Shown here: piece by piece, positions 12,225 to 24,800 of the stretch
Layout: each line of letters starts with the position of its first letter
Position numbering within the stretch: the first letter of the stretch is position 1
Assembly (NCBI GenBank): GCA_037102815.1
Contig: BTPP01000001.1
Coordinates: 3,745,001 to 3,809,000 of the forward strand
DNA length: 64,000 nt
Direction: 5' to 3'
Source of the DNA: Neurospora intermedia
Taxonomy: Eukaryota > Ascomycota > Sordariomycetes > Sordariales > Sordariaceae
Translations under genes and position numbers: made by a program
Notes under the pieces: model-generated
What the model saw: only the letters and a program-made list of their open reading frames with translations
Databases searched by the model: none
What the model was told of the DNA's origin: nothing

Positions 12225-12356
12225 AAGATGCTCGGTTCGAACCAGGCTGTCATACGTTGCTGCAGCACTTCTCTGGTACATCTTTGTCGCATGTTTCAGC
12301 AATGCGGGCAAGCTGAGGGCGGAACGATAGCAGGAAGCTGATGTGTTCTGGTCTGG

Positions 12357-12541
12357 AAGCCAGAGAGATCGAGCAGTCGAAGGATCGTTTTCTTTTTATC
12401 TCTACCGGCGAAAAATGTTTCTGTTCCAGTCATGCGCACGAACCGAGGACGAAGTATGGCAGGAAGCCAAAGAGATCGGGAAGTAGAAGGCACAAGGCGG
12501 TTGTTCGAATTTCCAATTAGTCTTTACCAGCGAGAATGTTT
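12357..12541. repeat. degenerate direct repeat, two copies
   Basis: Copy 1 (12357-12420) and copy 2 (12464-12541) share AAGCCA-AGAGATCG near their starts and a TCT-TACC-GCGA-AATGTTT block at their ends, with about 22 of the first 27 positions alike. The middle has an insertion in copy 2. It looks like an old local duplication in non-coding DNA. Alignment was by eye. Confidence 0.45.
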
Positions 12542-15500
12542 GCAAACAATGTACCTTACCAAATACTGCTCTAGCTGTCTGCCCGTTGTCCTCGCCCAGA
12601 CACGAGACATCAAGAGCAGCATTGAATTTACCCCAAGCGGTGATGACGATCACCTTGAAGAATCTAGCACCAGCTGTCACCTAGACGTAGATGACTAAAT
12701 CCTTGTAAGCGCAAGTAGCGTAAACGTTTCTCTGTATGTGCTCGCAAAGCGGTGAACTGGGGACCGCGAAGTTCACTCCAGCGACACTACTGTCATTTCT
12801 GAAACTCTGGAGGTGGGGGAGAGGTGCGTGATACCTACCCTTAAGGAACTTGGGTGAAGCGAAGCCATGTACAGCAAACACAACTGATAAGTATGCCCCT
12901 CGAATCTTGAACTTTGGCTCGTCTTCGAGTCCTCATGGCTTTGGTCAGCCACTTCCACATCCTTGCGCGCAGAAAACTGCCCTCTCTGTGTGTCAAGTCC
13001 AATGGATGAACGTCATCAACCCCGGATCACGATAAGTGCTCGCAAGGTCTCCACTTCACCCAAAATGCTCGCAAGCCACCTTTTGCGTCATCATCAACAA
13101 TTGTATTATTTCCAGTATCAATCCTAATCGTCGTTGATACCCGCTATGCGCGCGACACCAAAACAAAAAAGAATAAGAAAAGAAGCAATCAGACTCATTC
13201 AAGCTCCGCTTTCCAAATCTCAATTGTCAACCACAACGCATGGCCATTCTCTGCTTCAAAAGTTCTTACGAAACCCTGACCGCAGACCGTCCGATATCAA
13301 AAGCGGTGTCTGAACAAGCTTTTAGGCTAGTCCTGATCCAGCCTAGTGCCAAACAAGGTGGGTGGGGCTAACGACAATGGGGATTCTGACGGTCCTATTG
13401 GTCTAACTAGAGTCAGGGTAAGAACAATCTCAACATTTATACATATCGAACAAAACTTGACACCACTTTGTACAGTGGGCAGCAACGAATCATATGCTAT
13501 TCACAGTAGGATTCACATTGCTATCTAAAGTAGTCATTCTCAAAGTGGTGGAAGAGCTCCCTACAAGTACCTCGCTAAACAACTGTCTAAGGGCGATTTG
13601 TAAACGGGCACTAACTAGACCTCTAAAGCTGCAAAGCCAGAGTTCCAAAGAGGAGTCGATCACTGCACTTTTTGCGGGGTTACTACGCACTGTCAAGCCT
13701 GGTAGGATGCCTAGCCGTTTGTCTGGGCGCGCACTGTAGCATGTGGACTGTGCGGACTACTTACCCTAGGAGCATGGTGATCCCAAAAATCGACGGCCGC
13801 CTTCCCTTTTCGATCATCGAAAGACGCATATGCGAGACATGATTGGTTTGGTCAAGGCTACCCCACCTTTGCCATCCGTCGCAGTAGATGTTGGTATGAT
13901 TGACTTGTTGCGCAAGTTAAGCAGAGCACTGCGCAGAGCAGAGCAGAGCCAGTAGTTCCACGACGTAGGGACGAACTTGAACATGATTCGTTCGGAACGC
14001 TAGAGACAGGGGTCTAGTCTAGGCTCGTGCGTTCGATGCGAGCGGGATGGATAGAGGAACAGGGAAAACGTGGGGAAAGCTTTGGTGGAGGTTGTTAGTT
14101 GTTAGTGTAGTGTACATATACCACGTAAGATCGATGCAATTGGTTCTGGTATCATGTAACCCCCTCCCCACGACGGCAAGTCCCGTACAATTTCTCATTG
14201 TTGATTCAGATCCAAGGAGTTAATGATAGGGATCGGCCATGATGTAGATACAATCTGAAAGGATGCAACAAGAGGTTCGTTGACGATTAAAACCTAGTTT
14301 CGAAAGCAAAGGTCCACCAGTCGATCTGATCCGAGACTCAATTATGCCAAGCCTTTTAGGTACCCGTCTGGGGTATCCTGGCCTTGGCGTACACGGTTTG
14401 TTTCCGACGGACCAGACGAACGAAGCCAGCGAATATTTCAGAAAGTGGTATTGACACAACACTTTCTTCATATGAACCCATCGTGCGAGGACAGTAAACA
14501 AACGAACGACATCAATCGATATCGAGACCACGAAAGCGGACATGAGAAATCGTGGCATCATACACCGATCACCTTATCACGATTCAAGGGTCAAGGGGCA
14601 TCCGGCCATCGGCGGTTGGTTTCCCGATGTAGAGACCACACCCGCCAATTGTTTCTTCTAGGCTGGAACCAACATCACCAGTTTTAAAATTGAAGCAATT
14701 TTAGCTCCTTCTACTTGCAATGAAACAACCGAAACTTCTCGGTACATATGACAACCCACAAAAGGTGCTCATGTCCGAGTTTTTATTTTCTCGGTACCAG
14801 TTGAAGCGGAACGGCACCACCGGATACATAGTAAACACCATTCAAGTTTTCAAAGCCCGGATGTCGAAAGGCTCAGATCATACACGGGAACACAACGAAT
14901 ATGTGCAAACTCTGGAGTAATTGCGCTTGTCATCATGTCTATAAAGAAGGGGGAACATCTGCCCACACCCTGCGCTTTCCTACACGTACTTACTGTAGTC
15001 TCCCACGAGCTCCCGTAAATTTCCACCCAGTTTAGACCACACGCCTTTCAGATGGAGGTATTCAGGAGAGAGCGTCCAGGGTATACTGTCCTATCTTGAG
15101 CCTTGATCTTCATTGGAGAGTCTTCGAATACAATCTTTACGAGCCTGTTACGAAGGATGGCTCTATGTATATAGTTGGTGAGACCCCCAAAAAGATATAA
15201 GATATACCGCGCCTACGATAGACTGTACGTACGGCACCTTCTTGAACGCTTTCCACTCAACCAAGCGTCCGCTCTGTCTGGGCTCCGGCCTGGGCTGACA
15301 AGCGCGGCGCAAACCCGATCTGGGGGTTCACGAATTGTAAGATAGCCGGGAACACGACGCTTCAGAGCCCAATCCCCATCACCAACACTACCAAGACGAC
15401 CAACCATTTCTCCATGCTGAAGTTACGAGATTACCACCGATAGCGGAGGGCTAACGAGCATCACTCTTTGCCAGGGACGGTACATCCATAGCTGATTGAT

Positions 15501-16128
15501 GGCGAGAAGCGAAAGTATGGCTGTTGTCATTGCTGATCGGTAGTGTTTGAGAGGGTTCAGCTAGTTTCGTTGACGACATGTTTATCGATCATAGACGGGA
15601 GGTAGTGCGTACCTCTCGCCCAGGAATAATGATGACTTCTTTTACTTTTGCTAGTTTCTGGTAGGGATTGTTCTGTCAACAGTTCTTACCCCGTGAGGAA
15701 CATGGAAGTCGGGAAGGAGCGAATGAGCGAAGGAAGGGATAAAAATTTTAAGCAGAAATACAGCGAGAGATTCCTCGCTGCGTTCAAAGAACATGACTGA
15801 CTGAGGCAAAAAAACGGGTCCATACCTCTATGTATACTATCGTCCGTTTCGGCTGCAGTATGCATTCCTTGAATGCAACTACAAGACGCCTCTACGACCA
15901 CGCAAGTTCGTAAGAACTGCCGTGTCGAGGATCGTGATCATCTCGTTGCCTTCCCTTCCCGCATACAGTTGTCCAACTCAACGTCTACCAACAACGGTTT
16001 GTTGTTACCATATGTATCGACAGTACATTCTGTCGAGCCCTTCCATGTAAGCGTGCTTGTAGCGCCTGCTAGCGGAAAAAGTTTTCGGAAGTTTCCAAAC
16101 GGCCTATGTCGCCGCCAGGCTGCCTGCT

Positions 16129-16150
16129 CCCCCCCCCCCCCCCCCCCCCC
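16129..16150. repeat. C22 homopolymer
   Basis: Twenty-two consecutive C on the plus strand (G22 on the minus strand), about 210 nt downstream of the RPC4 stop codon. Long C/G runs are rarer than A/T runs in fungal DNA and are prone to sequencing error. Confidence 0.85.
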
Positions 16151-16360
16151 TTCGAGCAAATGCCCGGAACAATGTAGAGGCTGTATGGGACATAGCGATT
16201 CCGTGAAACATGCAAGTAATCAATTAGCACCTTCGTATGCAAATGCTGTAGTCTGGTGCTTAATGGGTATCAAATTGTTTCCTATCAGTTTTCGCTGTCA
16301 CCCCCCATCTCCGGAGGTAGGTAATGCAATGTAATGGACTTTATCTACCACTAGTCCCGC

Positions 16361-17963
16361 TCACTGCTCCCCATCGGCCATGACGAGCTCGCTCGGATCA
16401 ACAACCCATTCTTCTTCATCTCCGAATGTGTGTGCCAAGACAAAGGAGCCCTGGATTCTACCCATGCCGTAGGCAGCTCCCGTGTACTGGTCTTGGGCCG
16501 GCTTTACGTCGTCCTCCTTGATGATAACCGCCGTCGACAAGAAATTGGCCTGGATGCCCAACCCCATCTGTAGAGGGACGCCACCCCAGCTGACTTCAAC
16601 CTTGCCCGACTTTCGCACAACCAGCTGCCCGACATAGCCGCCTTCGCGTGTCATATCTTCTTGCTCTGCGTCTGCATCTGCCTCCTCTCCGTTCTCCTTC
16701 TTGACCTTGCTCGCCTCCTCCGATGTCAAGTCGATCCGAGAGGACGACTTTGGCATAGCCGGCTGATCCAGCATCATAACATCGTCATTTTCCGGTTCCG
16801 GCTTGACCTTGGGAGCTGGCGCTGCGCTTTTGAGCGGCGGGAGCACGACGGGAAGCTGGAAGAGGAACATGTGCCCTTCAAGCTCAGTGCCGTGGTTGAA
16901 GAGCTCGACCAAACGCTCCCGGTCTTGCTGGGCAAAATCTGCCTCTGTTTCCTTGGGCTTCTTAGGCTTCTTCTCCTTCGGCTTTTCTGCTTCCTTTGTG
17001 GTGGCTATAACCTTCTTGAGCTCTGGCGACTCGGGAGTCTTGATAACTCCTTCTGGGATGCTCTCCATGTTGACGTCCTCCATCTCACCGCCCTCCTTCT
17101 TGATGATGGTCCTTGGTACCGCAGTGTCAACCGCTCCTTCATCCTTGATCTGTACTGGTCCTTCTCCGTTGTCGACGAAGAGATCGGAGCTATTGTCGTC
17201 GTCGTTGTCATCGCCAGCGGCCACATCGACGCCGGCGTCTTGAGCTTCGATTTCCGCAGCGGTCGCCATAACGACCTCCTCTTCCTCATGCTCGAATCTC
17301 CTAATACCCATGGGCATAGGAGCTCTCTTCTTCTTTGTCCGGACCAGACCGTTCTCGAGCTTCTCCTCCTCATCTTCGAGGCTAAGACTGTAAAGCATGT
17401 CGGCGTTAATTCTGTTTGCGTCGAAGCCGTTAGATGTCCCGAAACCATCCGCGCCGCCTCCATCACCACCAGAAGAGCCTCCTCCATCTGCGAAAGACTG
17501 TTAGTGACGGACAGTATCAATGTCAGATTAGCCACTACGACTTACAACCCATGCCTCCTGACAAGGGGCCGGCAGCACTTGCGGTGCGACCTCCCCTCAT
17601 AAGGAAGTTACCTCGCCCGCGCCCACGTCCACCGCCTCTTCCGCGCCCGCGGTTCGCCCGGGCTAATCGCCTGCTCTCTTGTTCATTTCGGATGTCCTGC
17701 AACCTCTGCTGTTCTTCGGCAATGCGCTGTCTCTCTGCCTCGCCTCTTCTAACAGCCTTTGGTTTGAACTTGAGGCCCGGCTTGGCGGCCGACGAAGCTG
17801 CTGGGGTCGCCGCTGACGATGTTGATGTCGAGGGTGCTGCTGAAGCCGGCGCGGGCGTGGCTGCTGGGGTGGCTGATGATCCTGAGGCGGGTGTCTCCGC
17901 GGCGGCGGCAGGGCGGCGGCCGCCCCGCGGCGCCAAGCGTCCTCTACTCGGGGGCTGTGACAT
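16361..17963 (-). CDS. RPC4: RNA polymerase III subunit RPC4 (C53)
   Basis: Subunit of RNA polymerase III that, with C37, forms a TFIIF-like heterodimer involved in initiation, termination and reinitiation on tRNA and 5S genes in the nucleus. Exons 17963-17546 and 17487-16361 give 514 aa; the 58-nt intron has a GTAAGT donor, CACTAAC branch site and CGCAG acceptor. The N-terminus is Ala/Pro-rich, followed by KPGLKFKPKAVRRGEAERQRI, typical of the family, and an Arg/Gly-rich patch (about residues 105-125). The middle is acidic and Lys-rich. The conserved RPC4 domain fills the last ~200 residues (MFLFQLPVVLPPL, YVGQLVVRKSGKVEVSWGG, and the C-terminal GSFVLAHTF near the stop). The divergent neighbour is ureD, with about 640 nt between start codons. 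Confidence 0.93.
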
Positions 17964-18601
17964 GGCTTGGGTGACCGTGATCTAATTCGGATGTGTTTCG
18001 TAGTACGTATGGTCGATGAGATGTGATTTTATACGAAATGCTGGATAAACGCGGCAATTGCCGATGCCGGTTGCGTTGTGAATAGGAATGCAGCGAAATG
18101 ATAGTATTCGTTTCCTTGTAGTATGTAGTGCTCGGCGATGGGTTGAGAGCTGGGTTAAATAATCGGAAGTGAAATTGCCAATGGTGACGGTTCACGGAAT
18201 GGATGGTTGGCGACGAACAACGGGAAGTGATTTGAGATGCTGCGGGGCAGTTTCGGAACCAGAAAAAAAAAGTGGTTTAATTGATAAGCAGTGCAGCCTG
18301 GTGCCGATAAGAACACGTTACTGCTATCGGAACAGCCTATGCCAGCACGTTGACCCGTTTTTTGGCAGTTGCGTTACACAGTGAACTTCCGTACAGCGAC
18401 TTAGCTGCATGGTCCCAATAGCACAGCTAATTGCGACGGCACAAGTCATCCGTTATCAATAACACGCTGATTATCAGTGTACACTCACTAGAGCTTCCGA
18501 GAGCGGACAAGCAGTTGTTGCTTTTAACAGCTTTAGTATGGATCCTCATCTTCTTCGAATACCTAAAATGAGGTAACACTATTGCGCATTGTCTCACCGC
18601 C
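17964..18601. promoter_or_regulatory. divergent promoter region RPC4 / ureD
   Basis: Non-coding stretch between two divergent start codons that must hold both promoters and leaders. I see no clear TATA box or recognisable operator. Confidence 0.45.
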
Positions 18602-19594
18602 ATGAACTCGCCATTTCCCAAATCCTCGTCGGCAGCGGGCGAGGGCAAGATTATCGCCCGGCTTCAACCCGATGGAGTCTCCGGCTTGGAGACCATCACC
18701 TACCAGTATCCACTCAAGCTCATCTCCCCATCAAAGCCGGCCGAGGACAAGAGCGTTCTGGTGTTCTTACTTTCCTACGGCGGTGGTCTGGTTGGTGGTG
18801 ACCAGGTCAACCTCTCAATCCAGGTCCATCCACAAGCAAAGTTGACCATGGTCACTCAGGGCCATACCAAGGTCTTCACCTCTACGAGAACCGATATTGT
18901 GACGCGCCAGACAATGCGCGCACAAGTAGCATCAGGCGGTGCTCTTTGTCTCTTACCGGATCCCGTCCAGCCGTTCGCGGGTAGTGTCTACGAACAGACG
19001 CAAATCTTCGAGCTGGCCAAGGATGCCTCGCTCTGTCTCTTGGACTGGGTCACTCAGGGGCGGTCGGCTCGTGGAGAGGACTGGAGCTTTGTTCGATGGC
19101 TCGGTCGCAACGAGGTGTGGACGCTGCCGGGAGGCGATGATAGCGGAGCTCGACTTCTTGTGCGAGACTCCCTTCTCCTGGACAGTGCACAGGCGCACCC
19201 ACAGATGAAGACATTGCGTGAGTCGATGCATGCAATAGGCATTATGGGTACGCTTATCTTGCGAGGGCCGTTGATGAAGTCCCTGGGCGACTTCTTTTTA
19301 GCCGAGTTCACTGCTTTGCCGCGAATTGGAGCGCGAGACTGGCGGAGTGAGGATGCGAAGAAGGCGGAGGTCATCGAGGGTCTGTCGACGGCGGAGAAGT
19401 GGCGGCGTGACAGACTCAAGATGGAGAAGGAGAGTGGTCTGCTTTGGTCCGCTGCTCTTGTCAGGGGCTGTGTGGTGGTTAAGTTTGGTGCTCCAGAGGT
19501 TGAAGCTGGGAGAACATGGATAGGATCGATGCTTGTGCAGGAGGGGAGCATCGGTGAGATCTTTGGAGACCATGCACTATTATGTGTTAGATGA
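18602..19594 (+). CDS. ureD: urease accessory protein UreD
   Basis: UreD (UreH) family chaperone that, with UreF and UreG, loads nickel into apo-urease in the cytosol so that urea can be hydrolysed to ammonia and carbon dioxide. Single exon, 330 aa, about the usual size for fungal UreD. Family features are the glycine-rich YGGGLVGGD motif (about residues 59-67), the TQGHTKVFTS segment around residue 85, the LPDPVQPFAGS motif around residue 120, and the LLDWVTQGRSARGE stretch typical of the beta-sheet fold. The first ATG gives a short polar N-terminus before the conserved GEGKIIARLQ region. Urease itself is not in the window. Family assignment rests on recognised motifs. Confidence 0.94.
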   Translation: MNSPFPKSSSAAGEGKIIARLQPDGVSGLETITYQYPLKLISPSKPAEDKSVLVFLLSYGGGLVGGDQVNLSIQVHPQAKLTMVTQGHTKVFTSTRTDIVTRQTMRAQVASGGALCLLPDPVQPFAGSVYEQTQIFELAKDASLCLLDWVTQGRSARGEDWSFVRWLGRNEVWTLPGGDDSGARLLVRDSLLLDSAQAHPQMKTLRESMHAIGIMGTLILRGPLMKSLGDFFLAEFTALPRIGARDWRSEDAKKAEVIEGLSTAEKWRRDRLKMEKESGLLWSAALVRGCVVVKFGAPEVEAGRTWIGSMLVQEGSIGEIFGDHALLCVR

Positions 19595-20455
19595 ATGTGA
19601 GGAAATGTATATTCTGCGTTTCGAATCCGTATGTGAAGTGTGTAACCACCATTCAGCATATGCTATAACGATCGGTGACAGGCACTATTAATATATGTTG
19701 AACACAAAGTCGCAAGCGGAAAGCAAGTATCACACTTGAATCCATGTGGGGGTATCTGGAGTATGAAGCTAATAAGATGAGAAAAGAACGTGGCCGTTAT
19801 TCTGTGTGAAGGTAAGTACTCAGGGTTATTGTACGATGAAGTTGGCAGAAGCAGTGAATAACCATAGGTACGCATTGTATGATGTCTTTCTTCACAATGA
19901 GCGGCTCGAGTTCCATCCATGTATGGACAATGAAGGGCCCAATCGCATTCTCTCCGGTCGATTGTACCTGCAGGTCCAAGAGAAGCGCTTCCCTTGCAAG
20001 GACATTGTTGGTTGCAGCGGCTAGAAACACTGTCACCTACTGAATCGCCCCTGAAGAGGGTGGCGTTGAGGTTATAGGGAGAGTCTAGATGGTAGTTAGG
20101 TAAATACATATCAGCTCTCCTAACGAAGTGAAACATTCGCAGCCGGTGGCCAGCTGTGCATTTTTAACAAAGCGCAGTATCTCAGACTGACTGCAAATGA
20201 AAATTCTCATGGACTCATAGATGTGAACCGTTAAAGCGCAACTAGCAATCGAGACAGAGATATTTCAAGACGGAGCTTGCAAGACCTATGGAAAGTGCTG
20301 CCTACGTAGTAGTACTGCAGTAGACAGCTTATTCATCAGCCAAGGGACGTCAGCGACTCAGCGTAGGTACACTTTAGCACCGGAAGTGCAGTGTTGACAA
20401 GCTGGAATAAAGTGGGGCACCATTAGGTCGGGAACCGCCAAAATAATGTCGTGTG
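19595..20455. other. intergenic, ureD to Scc3
   Basis: Contains the ureD 3' end and the Scc3 promoter. A 157-codon minus-strand frame at 19663-20136 has no recognisable features, and I treat it as chance. Confidence 0.5.
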
Positions 20456-23400
20456 ATGGGCGAGGAGTCCATGCAGCAACTGCAACCTCCCACTCGACGC
20501 GTCAATACCTTAGCTAAAACCTTCCCCCGAACAGAGTCGCCGGGTCGCTCTCTTCACCACGCCGCTCCGCCATCATCGCCCACAGATGTAATGACGACGA
20601 CGACCCGACAGCCCCTCATGGAGACCACCGATAATGCTGCGACGAGCTCGCCCACTCCCACTTCAACTGCGCGCCGCAGTGGACGCGTCACGAAAGCCCC
20701 CGCCAAGTTTACCCCCGAACCAACGTCGCTCAGTAAGCGCAAGCGTGCATCGGAAAATGACGACGGCGAGGACGGCGAAAATGAATCGCCCGAAGAAGGT
20801 CCTGATGAAGACGACGATCCCGACGCCAGTGAAGTTGAGCAGGAGCGCCAGCGGTCCAGGAAGAGGAAACCGTCATCCCAGTCGGCAAAGGCAAAGAAAC
20901 CGGCTTTGAAAAAGCCAAAGATCAATGGAGATGCGCCATCGCGTCCCCAAACACCAGCAGAAACGCCTGCGTCCGCGCCCGCGCTGGCACTGAACAGCCA
21001 TGCCAGCCTTCCTAGTAGGCCCAAGAAGTCTGCTCGAGTTGCAATCGCCCAACCTGAGGGAGAGGGCCTCTACAGTCAGCCACCCTTCCAGTCCGAATCC
21101 CAGACAGTGCGCTGGCGCATTGTGTTCTTCCCATTGCTGACAAGGTCCCACAGCCGATATTTTTAGGTCCGACGACCGACCCAACGAAGTTGCGACCCGG
21201 TGGTATCACCAATACCAGGCTGACCACGCTGAGGCCCTTACCGACCTCGTCAACTGCATCCTTTTGTCTGCCGGATGCGACCAGCGAGTGACGGAGGATG
21301 ATATCAGAGACCCTGATAACTGCCAGAACCGATTGGCGGATCTACAAAATGTTTATGCCGAGGTATGTCACTCCAAGCTCCCATTCATAGCAAGCGTGTC
21401 TGTACTAATACATGTATCGTATTGTCATAGGTGGGCATCACGGATTACCCCTTGATTTCACGGGCGCGATCTACTAGATCATTCCGCGATCTTCTAGTCG
21501 GCTTTTTCAGATCCCTGGTGGACGTTTTGCATGAAACAGATGCCCTGTACAAGGATGTACAAATACTGGAGAACATCTCCAGATGGGTGGCATCCATGTC
21601 CTCTTCGACGCTTCGCCCATTCAGACATACAGCCACCACGATTGCGCTTGCTATTCAAACGGCACTTGTCAAGGCGGCGGGGATCTTGGATGGACGTATC
21701 AGTAATTATATGCAGCAGCTCGAGAAGACGAAGGGCAAAGGATCCAAGAATGCCGGCCTTGTCGAATCCATACAACAAAACCTCACAGACGCCGAAAACT
21801 ATCGTGATGTTTGCAAGGACCAGATCCAGGACATTTTCGACACTGTCTTCGTTCACCGATACCGCGATATCGATGCAAAAATACGGACCGAGTGTGTTGA
21901 GGCGCTCGGCAACTGGATTCATATGCTCCCCACTGTGTTCATGGAGCCCGAGTACCTTCGATACCTCGGCTGGATGCTTTCCGACGTGATGCCACAAACA
22001 AGACACGAGGTCTTGAAGCAGCTGGGAAGGATATTCAAGAACCACGCCGAAAAGCTCGGTCATTTCATTGATCGATTCCGGCCACGACTGGTTGAGATGG
22101 CCACCAAGGATTCCGACGTCAACGTGCGCGTAGTGGCCATCAGCAATATCCAGATCCTGAAAGATTCTGGCAATCTCGAACCGGACGAGATTGACTCTAT
22201 CGGCCGTCTGATTTTTGACCCTGAACTGCGCATCCGCAAAGCTGTTCTTGACTTCTTTGCTGGGTGTGTAAATGACTCCATTGAGAACAAGGTCGAAGAA
22301 ATCGGAGGCGAGGACGCGATCGACGAGTTGTTCCAGGACCAGGATGAGGAGGACTTCAGCTCGCCACGGAGCGATTGGGTTAGTATCAAGTGCCTCGCTG
22401 AGCTCCTCGCTGCCTATGATACACAAATTGAGGAGGAGAACCCCGTTGAGCCTCCGCGCAATCTCGATATCGCAGTCGATGCGATTCCCGCTGTCGCTCC
22501 CGAGACCAGAATCTCGCTGGCTGGGCATGTGTTGTATGAGAAGATTGACCAGTTGAAAAACTGGGAGTTGCTATCCGGCTATCTCCTGTACGACCACTCT
22601 TCTAGCGCAAGCTCCAAATCTGCCTCAAAGGGGGGCTCAGTTGAGACGGCCCTGCGGAGAGCAGTCGCACCGGAAGGCAGGGAAGAAGCTATACTGCTGG
22701 AGGTCCTCGCTTCTGCCGTGCGATCGAGCCTTGCAGCTCCTGCTGAGCTTGACAAGAGCAAAAAGCACTTGCGATCAGAAGGCATCCATCTTATCGGCCC
22801 AGAAGAGGCTGCTCGTAAGCTTGCTTCCATCATTCCCAAGCTTCTAAGCAAGTACGGGGCGGATGCCAGCACGGCCGTTACCGTGCTACGACTCGAACAT
22901 TCCCTGGATCTCAACGTTTATCAGCAACTCGGCCAAGATTCGACCACGTACGACAGGCTATTAACCGGGATTTGTACCCAGTTCGATAGGCACATCGATA
23001 GAGGTGTGCTGGCAGAAACAACCACGGCACTGTTACATGGAAGAAAGTACCCCGCGTTGGAGGAGACGATAGATGAGAAGGTGTCAGAGCTGTGGGATAA
23101 GACCATCAACAAACTTCGGCAGTTTGACAAGTCTAGCGAGCTGGGCATTCGTCGTAACCTTGAGGAGCCTGCCATTATTGAACTTGGCAATATCCTTTTG
23201 AAGACCAGCAAACTCGTTACACTTAAGGACTGTATCGAGGTGCTGGAGGCAGAGGGCCAGATGGAGGGCTCCGAGTCTCCCGCTATTGAGATTCTTATCC
23301 GTATTGTTATGCGTGGCAAGCTCGACCAGGTTGACGAGAACTTGGATGACCCCGAAGACGAAGCAGTTTCTTTCGCCGTCAAGACATGCCTCTTCTATTT

Positions 23401-24418
23401 TATGTGGAAGGCTCGTGTCCTGAGAGACGCGGTCAGCGAGCAGAGGCCTATTCCCGCCCTTCAGATCGAACGTCTTAATACCCTGCGCCAGTCCTTCGTC
23501 AGAAACCTCGTCTGGACACTTTCCTCACGTGGAACCAACGATGACCTGCGCCTCTTCGCCACCGGTGCCCTCTGTGACTTGCACGTCGCCTTTGCCTCGG
23601 TCCGACGCGTTATCGAGCGCAACGCCGCTGAGGGATCCGCCGTAGACTACTCGTTGATCAACCCGCTCCTGGACCCCATCGACCCCGGACTCACGCGCGA
23701 GCTTATCGAAATCTTTACCGCCGCCGAGCGCGCTTACGCCCGCTGCATCAACAAGCAACTGAACAACCCAGGCGAAGACGAGGGGCCTATCGAGCATTTC
23801 TCCTCGGACGAGGAGGATGACGAAGACGAAGACGACAGCGATCTCACGCCCGTACAGAAGAAGAGGAAGGAACTGAAGGCGGAACGGGTTCTCTGCGAGC
23901 TCACGGGTAAGATGGTGCTCGCCATCGTGGCCAAGGTGCTCGACCAGGGCGGCTCGGGACAGGGTGCAGCCGGCAAGATCAAGAAGCGGATGGTCAGGAA
24001 CCAAAACAAGCTGGGTCCCAATTTCAAGGAGACGCTGGCGTATCTCGTGGATGAAGGCCGAGCGGCGAGGGTAAGGGAGGCGGCTGCCAAAGCGGCCGGC
24101 AAGAAGAAGCGACCGGCTTTTGCCGCGCCTGGCTCAAGGGCTCGAGGCAGCAGACCGGCGGCTGCCGGAAACTCTGGTGCTTCGGTGGCTGGGAAGAAGC
24201 AGGCGCTCAGTGCGGAGATCATCACTGCGGAGGATAATGATTCAGAGCTATCGGATATCGAAATCGAGGAGGAGGAGCCCGAGGCCGTTCCCGATCCTGA
24301 AGAGAGAACCGAATTAGTTAACGATCCTATTGAGGATCACGATGAGGACGAAGGCGGGGAGGGAGACGGCAAGAGTAAGAAGGATGATGATGGTGACGAA
24401 GACATGGATGAGGAGTAG
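20456..24418 (+). CDS. SCC3: cohesin subunit Scc3/STAG (SA family)
   Basis: Scc3 (Psc3/STAG) subunit of the nuclear cohesin complex, which binds the kleisin Scc1 and DNA and recruits loader and Pds5. Exons 20456-21074, 21154-21362 and 21431-24418 give about 1,271 aa. The second intron (68 nt, GTATGT...CATAG) is clear. The first uses a weaker GTCAGC donor, chosen because it joins ...EGLY to TDIFRSDDRPNEV in frame. The N-terminus is disordered (SGRVTKAPAKF, acidic stretches). The STAG domain covers LVGFFRSLVDVLHETDAL through the FRHTATTIAL helix. The stromalin-conservative region follows (TECVEALGNWIHML...YLGWMLSD), then HEAT-like helices. The tail is strongly acidic. A start at 20591 (MTTTTRQP) is also possible. 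Its 3' end converges with pot1, 382 nt away. Confidence 0.93.
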
Positions 24419-24800
24419 ATCTGCTTTGGGCGGGCAGTTATGGTAGGTAATCAAACACTACAGGGTGACGGTTTCATGGATGGGAAGAGACAAGATGCGA
24501 CTCAGACTCTATGTTCATTTAAATGATTTGGCGGCGAGCATGCAGGCAGGCTTTATTTTGAGAACTCCAAGGACTTTAATTGTTTCGTGCATTATCAAAC
24601 TCTCTCTCTCTCCGTTCCTAGAGTCGCTATTATAATGGATTCGGAAAAAGCGGTTACGGTGGTCATGGGTTCAGACATAGTGGGGAGTGACTTTGGAGAG
24701 CTTCTGTTTAGTCGTACAGCAAAGCTTATTGCGACAAACGGCCGGTGGCGCGTAATAGTCTTGCTTGATCGATATAGATCGACAAGTAGTTATCATCCAT
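24419..24800. other. convergent 3' spacer, Scc3 / pot1
   Basis: Short spacer between two stop codons on opposite strands. It should contain both 3' UTRs and both poly(A) sites, which may overlap. A short CT repeat lies near 24601-24615. No gene is seen. Confidence 0.5.

Larger units (their letters stand above)
11747..16360. other. gene-poor region between Zn2Cys6 gene and RPC4
   Basis: About 4.6 kb with no supportable gene; every frame over 60 codons looks random. Landmarks are a G-run cluster at 12205-12224, a degenerate direct repeat at 12357-12541, a TACCTCTATG motif copy at 15823-15832 and a C22 run at 16129-16150. The first few hundred bases probably hold the 3' UTR of the regulator gene, the last few hundred the 3' UTR of RPC4. 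Confidence 0.5.

Noticed and set aside
12232-12247. GGTTCGAACC, resembling a tRNA T-arm
   Set aside because: The sequence upstream is a purine/G tract with no A box, D-arm or anticodon arm on either strand.
16661-17602. 313-codon plus-strand open frame
   Set aside because: It lies fully opposite the RPC4 exons and intron and has the composition expected of the antisense of an acidic, Lys-rich gene.
18602-19594. A nitrogen-metabolism gene cluster around ureD and cyanase
   Set aside because: The two genes are about 40 kb apart with unrelated housekeeping genes between them and no shared promoter.
21494-22528. 344-codon minus-strand open frame
   Set aside because: It is the antisense shadow of conserved Scc3 helices.
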